This document shows positions 16,773 to 25,931 of a DNA stretch of 64,000 nucleotides, piece by piece. This DNA is from Rhodococcus rhodnii. Lineage in GTDB: Bacteria > Actinomycetota > Actinomycetes > Mycobacteriales > Pseudonocardiaceae. The translations under genes and the position numbers were made by a program. The DNA is taken from positions 186,001 to 250,000 of the forward strand of contig JOAA01000003.1 in the NCBI GenBank assembly GCA_000720375.1. The letters run 5' to 3'. The notes under the pieces were generated by a model, which was not told the DNA's origin, did not search any database, and worked only from the letters and a program-made list of their open reading frames with translations. Position 1 is the stretch's first letter. Each line of letters begins with the position of its first letter.

Positions 16773-17786
16773 CTACTTGGGATGGCTCCTGCGCCAGATA
16801 GCGAGCGCGGACACGACCACACTGGCCACACTGGTCACAAGAACGATCGTGAGCGGGTTCAACGTCTGCGCGCCGAGCGCGACCAGCACCGTCCACACGA
16901 TCAGCAGCACCGACGAGAGCCCCAGCAGCCCGGCCGCCACCGCCAGCATCCGATGGTCGAGCAAGGTCTTCTTCACCGGCACGCCCCGCGCGAACTTCAC
17001 CCACGCGCTGCCCACCACGAACACCACGAACAGCAGCAGCACCAACCCGAACCAGCCCAGCACGCTGTACGTCTCGTCCAGCCCGACCAACATCAGCACC
17101 AGACTGCCGATCGCGAGCCCGATCGACGCGCGCCGCAGCGCCAGCCACAGCCCGAGCTCCTCGATCCGGCCGAGATGCACCTGCACGACTGGTTCGGCCT
17201 GTGCGGGTGTGGTGGTCGTGCCGAGTTGCGGACGGCCGAGCCGGACAAGGTTGGTGCGGGCGTGCTGGTTCGCTGGATCGATTTTGATCGCCTCGTAGTA
17301 GGCGCGTCGCGCGGTTTCCTTGTCGTGCACGCGCAACGCCGCGTCGCCGAGGACTTCGTACGGCCGGGCCTCGTTGTTCGCCAACTGGATCCCGCGACAC
17401 GCCGCGGCGAACGACTCCTGTGGATCATCCATGCCCAGCGCCTCGGCCAAAGCCACGTGACAGCGCCAGTCCTGGGAATCACGCCGCACGGCTTCGCGCG
17501 CGGACACCACGGCCTCGTCACGCCGGCCCAGTTCCATCAACGCAACGCTGGCGAGCCGGTAGCCCCACGAGCGTTCGCCGTGCCGGATCGCCTGTTTCGC
17601 CGCGTCGAGCGAGGATTCCGCGTCGCCCGCGTCGAGGTATGCGGCGCCGAGATAGCACCATGCTTCGGAGTGCGTGGGGTGCTCGTCCAGCACCCCACGC
17701 ACAACGTGGATCGCCGCGTCGGAGTTACCGGCAGCGGTCAGATCGGCCGCGCGACGTAACGCGACCGCGATCGGCTCGTCGGCCAT
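16773..17786 (-). CDS. TPR-repeat membrane protein
   Basis: A 337-residue protein. Residues ~5-165 are tandem TPR-like helices (ALRRAADLTAAGNSDAAIHVVRG, AWCYLGAAYLDAGDAESSLDAAKQAI). Residues ~200-330 hold four or five membrane segments (for example WFGLVLLLFVVFVVGSAWV). The TPR part probably faces the cytoplasm. The function is unknown; it may scaffold another protein at the membrane. It precedes the lactate-monooxygenase-like gene on the same strand. Confidence 0.7.
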   Translation of the reverse strand: MADEPIAVALRRAADLTAAGNSDAAIHVVRGVLDEHPTHSEAWCYLGAAYLDAGDAESSLDAAKQAIRHGERSWGYRLASVALMELGRRDEAVVSAREAVRRDSQDWRCHVALAEALGMDDPQESFAAACRGIQLANNEARPYEVLGDAALRVHDKETARRAYYEAIKIDPANQHARTNLVRLGRPQLGTTTTPAQAEPVVQVHLGRIEELGLWLALRRASIGLAIGSLVLMLVGLDETYSVLGWFGLVLLLFVVFVVGSAWVKFARGVPVKKTLLDHRMLAVAAGLLGLSSVLLIVWTVLVALGAQTLNPLTIVLVTSVASVVVSALAIWRRSHPK

Positions 17787-17832
17787 CCTGACTCCGTGGC
17801 TCGGGGTTTCGGATGACCACAGTCTTGCACTG

Positions 17833-19197
17833 TTAGTTGTTCGGCGGTTTCACTGAGTCCACCCCCGGACGGTTCTCGCGCCACCGTCCCCTGGTGAAGT
17901 CGGGAATCGGTTGCGGCGCGCCGCCTTGGTCGATGGATTTCGAACTCAGCGGCACGGGTGCGCTCCACACCGCGCCGTCGTACACGTCCATGTCCGGGAC
18001 CAGGCCGAGCCGCATCGTCTGGATGGTGCGGTACACCATGTAGTAGTCCATTCCGCCGTGGCCACCAGGTCCGGGCGGGACGTCTGTCCACAACCAATGG
18101 TCGTAGGACTTGTACTCGTCGAAATTCGCCCATTGGTGGTTGGTGTTGCGCGGTTCGAGGTAGATCCGAGGTGGATAGTCCTCGAAAACGCCCTTCGTAC
18201 CGGCGATGTGGTTGAGCCTGCTGTAGGGGTGCGGTGTGGACACATCGTGTTCCAGCCGGATGACCCGGCCTTTGGCTGTCTGCAACAAGCTGATGGTCAT
18301 GTCGGATTCGACGTACCGCTCACGCCATGACGAGTCACCAGGCTCCTCATGCGCTTTGCGGTACTCGGCGAGGCCGAGCGCGGGCGTGCCCATCGACGAA
18401 ATGCGCACGATCCGGTCACCGCGGTTGATGTCCATGTAGCCAGCCACCGGACCGAGGCCGTGCGTCGGATAGAGATCTCCCTTGAGGCGTGACTTGGTGT
18501 GCCACGCGCGCCGCCATTCCCCTGCGTAGTACGTGTCCGAGAACAGCAACTCACGCAGGTCATGGTTGTACGCGCCGGCGCCGTGCAGCAGTTCCCCGAA
18601 CAACCCCGCGTGAACCATGCGCAGGATGCGCATCTCGTTCTGGCCGTAGCAGCAGTTCTCGAGCTGCATGCAGTGGCGTTGGTAGCGCTCTGAGGCGTCT
18701 ACCAGCTGCCATAGCTCGTCCATTGATGTGGCAAACGGTGTTTCCACACCGACGTGCTTACCTTCACGTACCGACGCCAGCGCCATCGGTACGTGCCATT
18801 CCCACGGCGTGGCGACGTAGACGAGGTCGATGTCGTCGCGCCGGAGCATGTTCTCGTAGTCGTGGTCGCCCTTGGTGTAGAGCGCCGGGGCGGGTTGGCC
18901 CGCGTCGGTGACAGCCTTCGCCGCACGGGCCGCAGCCGCGGCGTTGACGTCGCACAACGCGGTGACTTTGACGCCGGGCACCGCCAGGAACGACCCGATC
19001 ATGCCGCCGCCCCGGTTGCCGAGGCCGATGATCGCGACGCGGACCGTGTCGTGCCGTTCGAACGGCACGCCGACCATGCTTCGCCCCCGCTGAGGTGGGG
19101 CTTCCTGTTCCTGCGAGGCCTCGGCCTTGGCCCCCGAACCCAGGCCGAGCGCCGCACCTGCCGCGAGCAACGACCGACGGGAGACCTGATCGCTCAT
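17833..19197 (-). CDS. Gfo/Idh/MocA-type oxidoreductase, GH109 (alpha-N-acetylgalactosaminidase)-like, with Tat signal
   Basis: A 454-residue protein. The ATG at 19197 is preceded by GGAGGTGTC. The N-terminus has a Tat-type signal ([21 protein letters not shown]). A Rossmann NAD-binding site follows ([12 protein letters not shown], residues 55-65). The motif LYPTHGLGP places Tyr243 and His246 with the same spacing as the catalytic Tyr/His pair known in GH109 enzymes, which cleave alpha-N-acetylgalactosamine by an NAD-dependent mechanism. [10 protein letters not shown] is another family mark. Export together with bound NAD fits Tat use. The exact glycoside is inferred. Confidence 0.8.
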   Translation of the reverse strand: MSDQVSRRSLLAAGAALGLGSGAKAEASQEQEAPPQRGRSMVGVPFERHDTVRVAIIGLGNRGGGMIGSFLAVPGVKVTALCDVNAAAAARAAKAVTDAGQPAPALYTKGDHDYENMLRRDDIDLVYVATPWEWHVPMALASVREGKHVGVETPFATSMDELWQLVDASERYQRHCMQLENCCYGQNEMRILRMVHAGLFGELLHGAGAYNHDLRELLFSDTYYAGEWRRAWHTKSRLKGDLYPTHGLGPVAGYMDINRGDRIVRISSMGTPALGLAEYRKAHEEPGDSSWRERYVESDMTISLLQTAKGRVIRLEHDVSTPHPYSRLNHIAGTKGVFEDYPPRIYLEPRNTNHQWANFDEYKSYDHWLWTDVPPGPGGHGGMDYYMVYRTIQTMRLGLVPDMDVYDGAVWSAPVPLSSKSIDQGGAPQPIPDFTRGRWRENRPGVDSVKPPNN

Positions 19198-19296
19198 GAC
19201 ACCTCCTGCGCGAATCTGCACATTCGAGCTCGATTGCAAGCAGATTCACACAGTCAGCCGGAGGTGTCAGCCTACTTTCGGACTAAACATCCACCG

Positions 19297-19935
19297 TCAG
19301 GCGATGACGGCGAGCTCCTGCACGGCCTTGAACGCGTTCTCCTTGGACGCGTCGGCGATGTGCTGGAACTGCTTGAGGTGCTCGATCGTGTAGGCCAGCG
19401 TCATCTCGCTGTGGATGAAGGTCACGTCGTCCAGCCCCAGACCCTCGAAGTACTGTCGCAGCAGCGGCTCCTGATGGTCCCAGTCCTCTTTCGGGGTGCC
19501 CGGCGCGTAGGAGCCGCCGCGCGCGGTGGCCACGAACACCTTCTTGCCCGTCAGCGGCCCTTTGCCCGACTCAGGGTCAGCACGCAACTCGGGCACAAGG
19601 ATGTGGTCCATCCACGTCTTGACGGTCGACGGGATCGTGAAGTTGTACATCGGCACGCCCATCAGCACGACGTCCGCGGCGAGCAGTTCGTCACGCAACG
19701 GCTTGAACTTGTCGTACTCAGCCGCCTGTTCCGGGGTGCGCTGGCCGGCCGGCGTGTTGGCCGCCGCCATGTACAGACCGGTCACGTGCCCGACTGGCTC
19801 CACCGCGAAGTCACGGTACGTATACCCGCCATCCGGATTGGCCGTCTTCCACGACTCGGCGAACGCGGCGGTCACCGGCCGGGAGTGCGAGTAGGCGCCC
19901 TGGATGCTCGAGTCGATGTGCAGCAAGTTGGTCAT
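19297..19935 (-). CDS. azoR: FMN-dependent NADH-azoreductase / quinone reductase
   Basis: A 212-residue flavodoxin-fold enzyme of the AcpD/AzoR family, reducing quinones and azo compounds with NAD(P)H. The N-terminus (TNLLHIDSSIQGAYSHSRPVT) matches the FMN phosphate loop. VLMGVPMYNFTIPSTVKTWMD and ATARGGSYAPG are family hallmarks. It is divergent from a MarR regulator, with a 30-bp inverted repeat between, a layout typical of quinone- or electrophile-induced reductases. The ATG at 19935 has no clear ribosome site. Confidence 0.9.
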   Translation of the reverse strand: MTNLLHIDSSIQGAYSHSRPVTAAFAESWKTANPDGGYTYRDFAVEPVGHVTGLYMAAANTPAGQRTPEQAAEYDKFKPLRDELLAADVVLMGVPMYNFTIPSTVKTWMDHILVPELRADPESGKGPLTGKKVFVATARGGSYAPGTPKEDWDHQEPLLRQYFEGLGLDDVTFIHSEMTLAYTIEHLKQFQHIADASKENAFKAVQELAVIA

Positions 19936-19951
19936 GCTGAGAAGATACGAA

Positions 19952-19981
19952 TCAAGATGTTCTGAGTCAAGAATATCTTGA
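19952..19981. promoter_or_regulatory. MarR-type operator between azoreductase and MarR genes
   Basis: Inverted repeat with 12-base arms TCAAGATGTTCT (19952-19963) and AGAATATCTTGA (19970-19981), one mismatch, six-base spacer. It lies in the 73-base divergent gap, so one dimer could control both genes. AT-rich palindromes of this kind are usual MarR-family targets. Confidence 0.8.
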
Positions 19982-20008
19982 GTAGTGCCCATCACGTAAA
20001 CTTGGAAT

Positions 20009-20494
20009 GTGGACGAGACGGTCAAGGCAGTCGATGCGGTCACGCAGCAGTGCCTGCAGCACTCCGACGTGAACTGGCTGATCAACAGGGCAGCTCACGG
20101 CCTGCGCGAAGCCATGGACGCCGAGGCGAGCGCGCACGGGACGAGCATCCGTGGCCACATCGTGCTGACTGCCCTCGTCCAGAACGACGGCCGCCCGTAC
20201 AGCCAATTGGCCCTAGGGCACGCGTTGGGCGTGGACAAAACCACGATGACAGCCTTGCTGGACAAGCTGGAGCGCTCCGGCCTGGTCGTGCGCACGCCCG
20301 ACCCGAACGACCGGCGCGCACGGATCCCGGTGGTCACCGAGGCGGGCCGCGAGCTGCAGGCCAAGCTCTACGACCTGCTCAAGGCGGTCGAAGCCCGCGT
20401 ACTCGACCCGCTGTCGCCCGACGAGCGCGAGACCCTCCGGTCGTTGCTGCGCAAGATCATCCCGATGGAGCACGTCGAGGGCTCGTGCATGTGA
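20009..20494 (+). CDS. MarR family transcriptional regulator
   Basis: A 161-residue winged-helix regulator. The DNA-binding part runs from ~45 to 115 (SQLALGHALGVDKTTMTALLDKLERSGLVVRTPDPNDRRARIPVVT), with the conserved DxRxxR wing. The gene starts with GTG, has no Shine-Dalgarno, and a TAAACT -10-like hexamer ends six bases upstream, so the mRNA may be leaderless. Its stop overlaps the exporter start (GTGA). It likely represses itself, the azoreductase and the exporter. Confidence 0.88.
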   Translation: MDETVKAVDAVTQQCLQHSDVNWLINRAAHGLREAMDAEASAHGTSIRGHIVLTALVQNDGRPYSQLALGHALGVDKTTMTALLDKLERSGLVVRTPDPNDRRARIPVVTEAGRELQAKLYDLLKAVEARVLDPLSPDERETLRSLLRKIIPMEHVEGSCM

Positions 20495-21771
20495 AGCGGG
20501 TGCGGATCACGCTGATCCTCGGCGCGTTATCCGCGTTCGCACCGATTTCGATTGACATGTATTTGCCGGGTTTCCCGGTGATGACGGCTCAGCTCGGCTC
20601 GTCCGCGTCGGCGATCCAGCTGACGCTGACCGCGTTCGTGATCAGCCTCGCGCTCGGGCAGGCGATCGCCGGGCCACTGTCCGATGCTTACGGACGGCGA
20701 CGGCCGTTGATCTTCGGGCTCGTGCTGTACGCCGTCGCTTCGGTCGCGTGCGCCTTCGCTCCGTCGGCGTACGCGTTGGTCGCTTTCCGGGCTGTACAGG
20801 GATTGGGCGCGGCAACAGGGATCGTGATCGCGCGTGCCGCGGTCCGGGACCTGTACTCCGGCACGGCGCTGGCCCGGTTCTTCTCCAGCCTGATGCTGAT
20901 CACCGGGCTGGCTCCGATCCTGGCGCCGGTGATCGGCGGCGAACTGCTGCGGTTCACGTCCTGGCGCGGGATTTTCCTTGTCCTGTCGGTGTTCGGCGCG
21001 CTTCTACTGCTGTCCACTGTGCTCGGTCTGCCTGAGACACTGCCGGAAGAACGCAGGCAACCCGCCCGGCTCGGCCCGGTGCTGCGGTCGTACGGCAGAC
21101 TGATCCGGAACCGGTTGTTCCTCGGGTACTGCTTGACTGCCGCGCTGCTGTTCGCGGCGTTGTTCGCGTACATCTCGGGATCGCCGTTCGTCCTGCAGGA
21201 CGTCTACGGCCTGACGCCACAGCAATTCAGCTGGGTGTTCGGCGCGAACTCGGTGGGAATCATCATCGCCGGGCAGCTCGGCGGCTGGCTGGTCGCCCGC
21301 TTCCCGCCGCGTCGCCTCGTGGCCGCGGGTCTCGCCATGGGTCTGACCGGTGGTGCCGGGCTCGTGGCCGCGGTCACCACCGGTGCGGGGTTGGTTCTGA
21401 TCCTGATTCCGTTGTTCCTCATCGTGTCCAGCGTCGGCATCGTGATGCCGAACGCCGCCGCGCTCGCACTGGCCGATCAGGCGGACAACGCGGGTGCGGC
21501 GTCCGCGCTGATCGGGATCACCCAGTTCATCGTCGGCGGCAGCCTCGCACCGCTGGCCGGGCTCGGCGCGCTGGCCATGGCGGTGCTGATGGCCTCGTTC
21601 GCCGTCGCGTCGACGCTGACCTTCGTCGTGCTAGCTCGTCACCAGGCGAACCGCCAGGACGATGATCACTCCGCTGGAGACCAGCGCGGTGATCAGCCGG
21701 CCACGCGTGCCGGTGAGCACGCGTCCGACAAGGCTGCCACTGCCGGCGAGCAGCAGTTGCCAGCTTGCTGA
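20491..21771 (+). CDS. Bcr/CflA family multidrug exporter (MFS)
   Basis: A 426-residue transporter with about 12 membrane segments. Early features are typical of Bcr/CflA drug/H+ antiporters: LGALSAFAPISIDMYLPGFP, then LALGQAIAGPLSDAYGRRRPLIFG (motif A). The GTG at 20491 overlaps the MarR stop. The last ~35 residues (from about ARHQANRQDDD) are hydrophilic and lie opposite the convergent LysE gene. They look like a read-on tail after loss of an earlier stop. Confidence 0.88.
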   Translation: MKRVRITLILGALSAFAPISIDMYLPGFPVMTAQLGSSASAIQLTLTAFVISLALGQAIAGPLSDAYGRRRPLIFGLVLYAVASVACAFAPSAYALVAFRAVQGLGAATGIVIARAAVRDLYSGTALARFFSSLMLITGLAPILAPVIGGELLRFTSWRGIFLVLSVFGALLLLSTVLGLPETLPEERRQPARLGPVLRSYGRLIRNRLFLGYCLTAALLFAALFAYISGSPFVLQDVYGLTPQQFSWVFGANSVGIIIAGQLGGWLVARFPPRRLVAAGLAMGLTGGAGLVAAVTTGAGLVLILIPLFLIVSSVGIVMPNAAALALADQADNAGAASALIGITQFIVGGSLAPLAGLGALAMAVLMASFAVASTLTFVVLARHQANRQDDDHSAGDQRGDQPATRAGEHASDKAATAGEQQLPAC

Positions 21772-22230
21772 CGCCAGCAGCGCGCCGAGAACGAACACCA
21801 TGCCGTGCACCAGATCCGGCACGACGTCCGCCTGCATCCCGAGTACGAGCGCTCCGAAGTAGACGATCGTGGCCGGGTTCAGGACAGTCAGCCCGAGCAG
21901 TCCGAAGTAGGCACTCCGGGCGGTGACTTCCTTGCGTTGGCTTTGCTTTCGCGCGTCGACGACTGTCTTGACAGCCATGGCGACGAGCACGATCGCCGCG
22001 GCCCAACGCATCGGTCCGGCAATGGGTTCGATCAATTCGGCCAACGCGACACCACCCAGAACCGCGGCGAGGGCGTACAAACCGTCCGCCGTCGCGACAC
22101 CGAGGGCCGCAGCCGCACCAACACGCAACGAGGTTCTCGCGGTCAGGCTGATCAACAGGGCACCAATCGCCCCAACGGGGAGCGCGACCCCGTAACCAGC
22201 CACTACTCCCGCAACGAAAGCACTGATCAC
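21631..22230 (-). CDS. LysE family exporter
   Basis: A 199-residue membrane protein with about six hydrophobic segments, matching the LysE/RhtB exporter fold. The conserved N-terminal motif is GYGVALPVGAIGALLISL, and LTVLNPATIVYFGAL is the second family motif. It exports amino acids or related small molecules; the substrate is not predictable. Its 3' end overlaps the convergent Bcr-type gene by 141 bases. Confidence 0.85.
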   Translation of the reverse strand: MISAFVAGVVAGYGVALPVGAIGALLISLTARTSLRVGAAAALGVATADGLYALAAVLGGVALAELIEPIAGPMRWAAAIVLVAMAVKTVVDARKQSQRKEVTARSAYFGLLGLTVLNPATIVYFGALVLGMQADVVPDLVHGMVFVLGALLASASWQLLLAGSGSLVGRVLTGTRGRLITALVSSGVIIVLAVRLVTS

Positions 22231-22290
22231 GACCAGCGCTCACTTCTTGGGTGTGTCGCGCCTCCAGGACACACGCTGCTGTCGGAGCGC

Positions 22291-22312
22291 TCCTGTCGCC
22301 GGCGCGACAGGA
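22291..22312 (-). terminator. Hairpin between the permease-GNAT gene and lysE
   Basis: Perfect 9-bp arms TCCTGTCGC (22291-22299) and GCGACAGGA (22304-22312) with a CGGC loop, about 95 bases past the permease-GNAT stop. No T-tail is present, so termination is plausible but not certain. Confidence 0.45.
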
Positions 22313-22407
22313 CACTTCATCGGCAGCTCTCTCATGACTTCGATGCTAAGCACCGGGCTCAACCGATTTACCCAGGGTAACCGGACAATCACGGAAGTTC
22401 GGGACGG

Positions 22408-24600
22408 TCACAGACCACGGTGGACGGACGCGGGCCGCCACATCGGGTACAGCCTCGGCCCGTTCTCCGGCAACGGGATCGGGCTGCCGGTCGGCTGGAA
22501 CCCGAGGTGGACGTACAGCGCCAGGTTTCGCCGGTTCGTCGCTTCGAGGTACGCGGGCATGGCCGCGATGTCCAGTTCCCGTAACCGGTGCTGGACCAAT
22601 GCCGTCCCGATTCCCCTGCCCTGCAACTCGGGCAGGACCGCGACGAAGGCCAGGTAGTGGTGCGGCATCGTCGGGTGTGCCTTTTGCAGCGCACGGTGCA
22701 AAGCGTGGAAACGCGGCGCGTACGGCCCGCACATCACGTCGATGCGCTGGTCCAGATCACGCGGCATCCCGTTCGGCGGACCGAACACCGCCGGATACCA
22801 CACCGAAACGCCCGACAGCTCTCCCCCGGCGAAGACCTCGCCGGCGCCCAGCGCGTGTTCGACGGCCATCGCCCAGTACGCCGGGTAGATCCGGCGGCGG
22901 TGCTCCGGGTTGGGCACCAGCCATTCGGCGATCTCACCGGTTACGAACGCCTCGCTCAGCACCCGGCTGACCGGGCCGACCGGGTGGTCCGAGCCGACGC
23001 GGAACACCTCGTGCCGGATCGGCCCCATCGCCAGGCCTGGGCTGGTGATCGACGGGATCACGCCGGAGGAATCCGTGCGCCGCGGCAGATCCTGGCTGGC
23101 GCGGCCGATCACGCTGTTGGCGCCGAGGCCGATCGCCGCGTAGGTGGCCGGCCGCCGTGACTTCAGGTAAGCGCCCCAAGCGATTCCCGCGACGCCGAAC
23201 ACCGCGAAGCTCGACGGCAGGATCCACACCGCGGGATGCTCCGCCGGCAGGTTGAGCAGAATGGAGTACTCGTCCAATGTCAGCCACAGCACGGCAAGCA
23301 GCAGCACCGCCGCGATACCCGGCGACACGAACTTGTGCCAGGTGTTCTCGCCGGTGTCCGTGCGCCTGCTGAAGTACCCGATCACCGAGACCGACGTCAG
23401 CGCCATCAGGATGATCACGCCGAGCCCGCCGAAGGTCGTACCGATGAACATCAGGTCGATCAACGGATCCAGCCCGATCACCGCGAACAGGATGATGACC
23501 ACGAACGCCAACGCTGTCTGAGTCAGCGATCCGGCGTACGGCGAACCGGTCCGGCGACTGGTCGAACCAAGTCCGGCGGGCAACACCCGCTCGCGTCCCA
23601 GTGCGAACAAATAGCGCGCGACGGTGTTGTGGAAGCTCACCAGCGCGGCGAACAGGCTTGTCACGATCAGGATCCGGCCGATGTCCACAATCCACTGACC
23701 GAGGAAACCGGCGTTGAAGTTGAAGATCAGATCGGCCTGCTGCTCGGTGGCCGCGGCGACGATGTTGTTCGGGCCGACGCCCACGGTCAGTGCCCACGCA
23801 GAAACCGCGTACAGCACGCCGACGAACGCCACGGCGATGTAAGTCGCTTGTGCCACAGTCCGTTTCGGATCACGGCTTTCCTCGGCGTACACCGCGCCGC
23901 CCTCGAACCCCACGAACCCGGTCACCGCGGTCACGAGCAGCGCACCGACACTGGCGGTGATCAGGTTGGCTGGTGACAGCGAGTCGAAGGTGATCGTCCC
24001 ACCGGCCGGGTTGGTCAGCCCGACCACGTTGAACACCAACATGATCAGGCACTCGGCGGTCAGCAGCACGGCGAGCACCCGGCTGTTGAAGTCGATCCGC
24101 AGCACGCCGAGGACCGCGATCACCAGCCACGCCCCCAGCGCCAGCGCCCACCATGGCACGTTCCAGCTGAACCACGTGGTGAGGTGGCTGGCAAGCACAG
24201 CGCCGAACCCGCCGTACAGCCCGATCTGCATCGCGTTGTACGCCACGACAGCGACGAACGATGCCCCGACTCCCGGGACACGGCCAAGGCCTTGTGCCAC
24301 ATACGTGTAGAAGGCACCCGCGTTGGTGATATGCCGCGACATCGCGACGTAACCCACCGCGAATAAGGCGAGCACCACGGCAATCACCGCGTACGCGATC
24401 GGGATACCGATGGTCTTCGTATTGGCGAACGCGAGCACGGCACCGCTGCCGATGACGGTGAGCGGTGCGGCCGCGGACACGATGAAGAACACGATCGACG
24501 AGACACCGAGGCGGTTTCGCGCCAGCGCGGACGACACGCGGCTGGGCCCTACTCGTACCAGCGCGGTGCTTTGCGTCGAGGAGATGGCTTTGTCTGCCAC
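22408..24600 (-). CDS. APC family amino-acid permease fused to a C-terminal GNAT acetyltransferase domain
   Basis: A single 730-codon frame. Residues ~25-500 form an APC-type transporter with about 12 membrane segments (IVFFIVSAAAPLTVIGSGAVL, FVGFEGGAVYAEESRDPKRTV). Residues ~525-730 form a GNAT N-acetyltransferase with the acetyl-CoA loop VLPELQGRGIGTALV (QGRGIG at 660-665) and LEATNRRNLALYVHLGF. An in-frame Met525 (23028) could start a separate GNAT protein but has no good ribosome site, so fusion is the simpler reading. Coupling import of an amine or amino acid to its acetylation is a tempting role but inference. Confidence 0.82.
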   Translation of the reverse strand: MADKAISSTQSTALVRVGPSRVSSALARNRLGVSSIVFFIVSAAAPLTVIGSGAVLAFANTKTIGIPIAYAVIAVVLALFAVGYVAMSRHITNAGAFYTYVAQGLGRVPGVGASFVAVVAYNAMQIGLYGGFGAVLASHLTTWFSWNVPWWALALGAWLVIAVLGVLRIDFNSRVLAVLLTAECLIMLVFNVVGLTNPAGGTITFDSLSPANLITASVGALLVTAVTGFVGFEGGAVYAEESRDPKRTVAQATYIAVAFVGVLYAVSAWALTVGVGPNNIVAAATEQQADLIFNFNAGFLGQWIVDIGRILIVTSLFAALVSFHNTVARYLFALGRERVLPAGLGSTSRRTGSPYAGSLTQTALAFVVIILFAVIGLDPLIDLMFIGTTFGGLGVIILMALTSVSVIGYFSRRTDTGENTWHKFVSPGIAAVLLLAVLWLTLDEYSILLNLPAEHPAVWILPSSFAVFGVAGIAWGAYLKSRRPATYAAIGLGANSVIGRASQDLPRRTDSSGVIPSITSPGLAMGPIRHEVFRVGSDHPVGPVSRVLSEAFVTGEIAEWLVPNPEHRRRIYPAYWAMAVEHALGAGEVFAGGELSGVSVWYPAVFGPPNGMPRDLDQRIDVMCGPYAPRFHALHRALQKAHPTMPHHYLAFVAVLPELQGRGIGTALVQHRLRELDIAAMPAYLEATNRRNLALYVHLGFQPTGSPIPLPENGPRLYPMWRPASVHRGL

Positions 24601-24615
24601 AACAGGGCTCCTTAG

Positions 24616-25317
24616 TCAGCGGCGACGGCCAAGCACCGCGTCGCCAACCGCGGCCTCAGTCTGCTTGGCGAGTTCCAGCAGGGGCGCCGGGAGTGCACGG
24701 CGCATTTCGTCCAATTGGGACCGTGCCCGATGCGGTCCGTGGTACCAGAGCAGCGCGGGCAGCAGGCCGGTCGAGTGCGCCAGCGCGGCCAGCGTGACGT
24801 CCTGCATCAGCTTGTGGTCCATGCTGATCCTGGTGAACTCGATTCCCGGGTGCGGCCGCGCGAGCAGGTCGTGCAGCCGGACTTCGGGAATCAGGGCCTG
24901 TTCGGCGTTGACCGCCCGGTACTGCACGGCCGGGCCGCCCCACCATTTGCGCTGCCGGACCTGGGCGAGGTGCCCGGCGACGTGCAGCCTGCTGCCCACC
25001 TTGTCGCGTGCGTCCTGGCTCAGGTACTCCAGCCAGATGCGAATGCTGTGCGGTGGTTCCATCACGATGTCCCGCAGCATGCTCGCGGCCAGCTGGTCGG
25101 CAGGCGGTGCCGGGTTGAAGACGATCACCCGGCCGTCGACGATCTCCAGCCTGCGTTCCAGCACCAGCTCGGCCAGCAGCGCGCCGGCGAGGCCGAGTTC
25201 GATTCCGGTGTCGTGCAGCCGCGGCACGATGGTGGCCGAGTCGTGGTTGTGGGCGACCAGGAAGAACTCGTCGGCAAGCCGGAGGTGGGACGAGGAACTG
25301 GGGGCTCGGCCGGTCAC
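24616..25317 (-). CDS. GPP34 (GOLPH3-like) family phosphoprotein
   Basis: A 233-residue soluble protein matching the GPP34/GOLPH3-like family of actinomycetes. The core is recognisable from LRLADEFFLVAHNHDSATIVP, then GLAGALLAELVLERRLEI. Eukaryotic relatives bind phosphatidylinositol 4-phosphate at Golgi membranes; the role of bacterial versions is not established. It ends 15 bases before the permease-GNAT start on the same strand and is likely co-transcribed with it. Confidence 0.82.
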   Translation of the reverse strand: MTGRAPSSSSHLRLADEFFLVAHNHDSATIVPRLHDTGIELGLAGALLAELVLERRLEIVDGRVIVFNPAPPADQLAASMLRDIVMEPPHSIRIWLEYLSQDARDKVGSRLHVAGHLAQVRQRKWWGGPAVQYRAVNAEQALIPEVRLHDLLARPHPGIEFTRISMDHKLMQDVTLAALAHSTGLLPALLWYHGPHRARSQLDEMRRALPAPLLELAKQTEAAVGDAVLGRRR

Positions 25318-25690
25318 CGGTGCCGTTCCGAGGTACTCACCCGGCAGGACGGATATGCGATAGTTGCAACGTCAACTGTCGTGTCCGTCAGCCAGGGAGG
25401 GTCAAGCACCGCAACAGGATGCCACTGACGATCTCTGCCTTACACGATCGAACGTCTCTCGTCACCCGATTGGTCGAGTCACAATTCGTGGATATACCAA
25501 ACTGTGGCCGTTGTCTGGACGTATCACCTAGTAGGCTCGGCTAGTTCAAGATCGACAACTACGGGACGGAACGGGTTCGGGAAACAATAGTGCGAAAAAC
25601 CTTCGCGGACGCGTCACAGCGTTGCACTGCAGCCGTCTCATCGACGGGTAGGGAAGGCGTTGGCCGGACAACCGGGGAGGTAGGACAAAG
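25318..25690. other. Divergent non-coding region
   Basis: A 373-base stretch between the leftward GPP34 gene and the rightward small gene at 25691. It must hold two divergent promoters. A TTGACG (minus strand, near 25375) and a TAGGCT (plus strand, near 25535) are possible elements, but neither has a well-spaced partner. No credible coding frame, RNA gene or long repeat was found. Confidence 0.5.
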
Positions 25691-25894
25691 GTGAACACCC
25701 GCAAGGAATGGTCGGTGAGCTGCCGCGACATCGCGGGTCGGCGACGCGACCTGACGGTGTTCGTCAGCGGTGGGCGCGTGGTGCTCGTCTCACCACCGGG
25801 CGAGACGGCCGTGCTGACCCCACTTGACGTGGGCAGACTGCGTGCGGCGCTGCGGGACGCGGTAGTGGACGCGTCGGTGATCCATGAGCAGTAG
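25691..25894 (+). CDS. Small conserved hypothetical protein
   Basis: A 67-residue protein starting with GTG after a good ribosome site (GGGGAGG). It reads as a small beta-rich fold (CRDIAGRRRDLTVFVSGGRVVLVSPPG) followed by a helix (LDVGRLRAALRDAVVDASV). I recognise no function. It lies 37 bases upstream of the AcrA1-like gene, with an operator in the gap. Confidence 0.65.
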   Translation: MNTRKEWSVSCRDIAGRRRDLTVFVSGGRVVLVSPPGETAVLTPLDVGRLRAALRDAVVDASVIHEQ

Positions 25895-25903
25895 AGTTTG
25901 ATT

Positions 25904-25919
25904 CCTACTCGTCAGTAGG
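25904..25919. promoter_or_regulatory. TetR-like operator upstream of the AcrA1-like gene
   Basis: Perfect 6-bp arms CCTACT and AGTAGG around CGTC, a palindrome of the TACTnnnnAGTA type seen with actinobacterial TetR regulators of lipid genes. It lies 12 bases before the ATG at 25932, where a bound repressor would block expression. No TetR gene is adjacent here. Confidence 0.65.
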
Positions 25920-25931
25920 TAAGGTTCCGTC

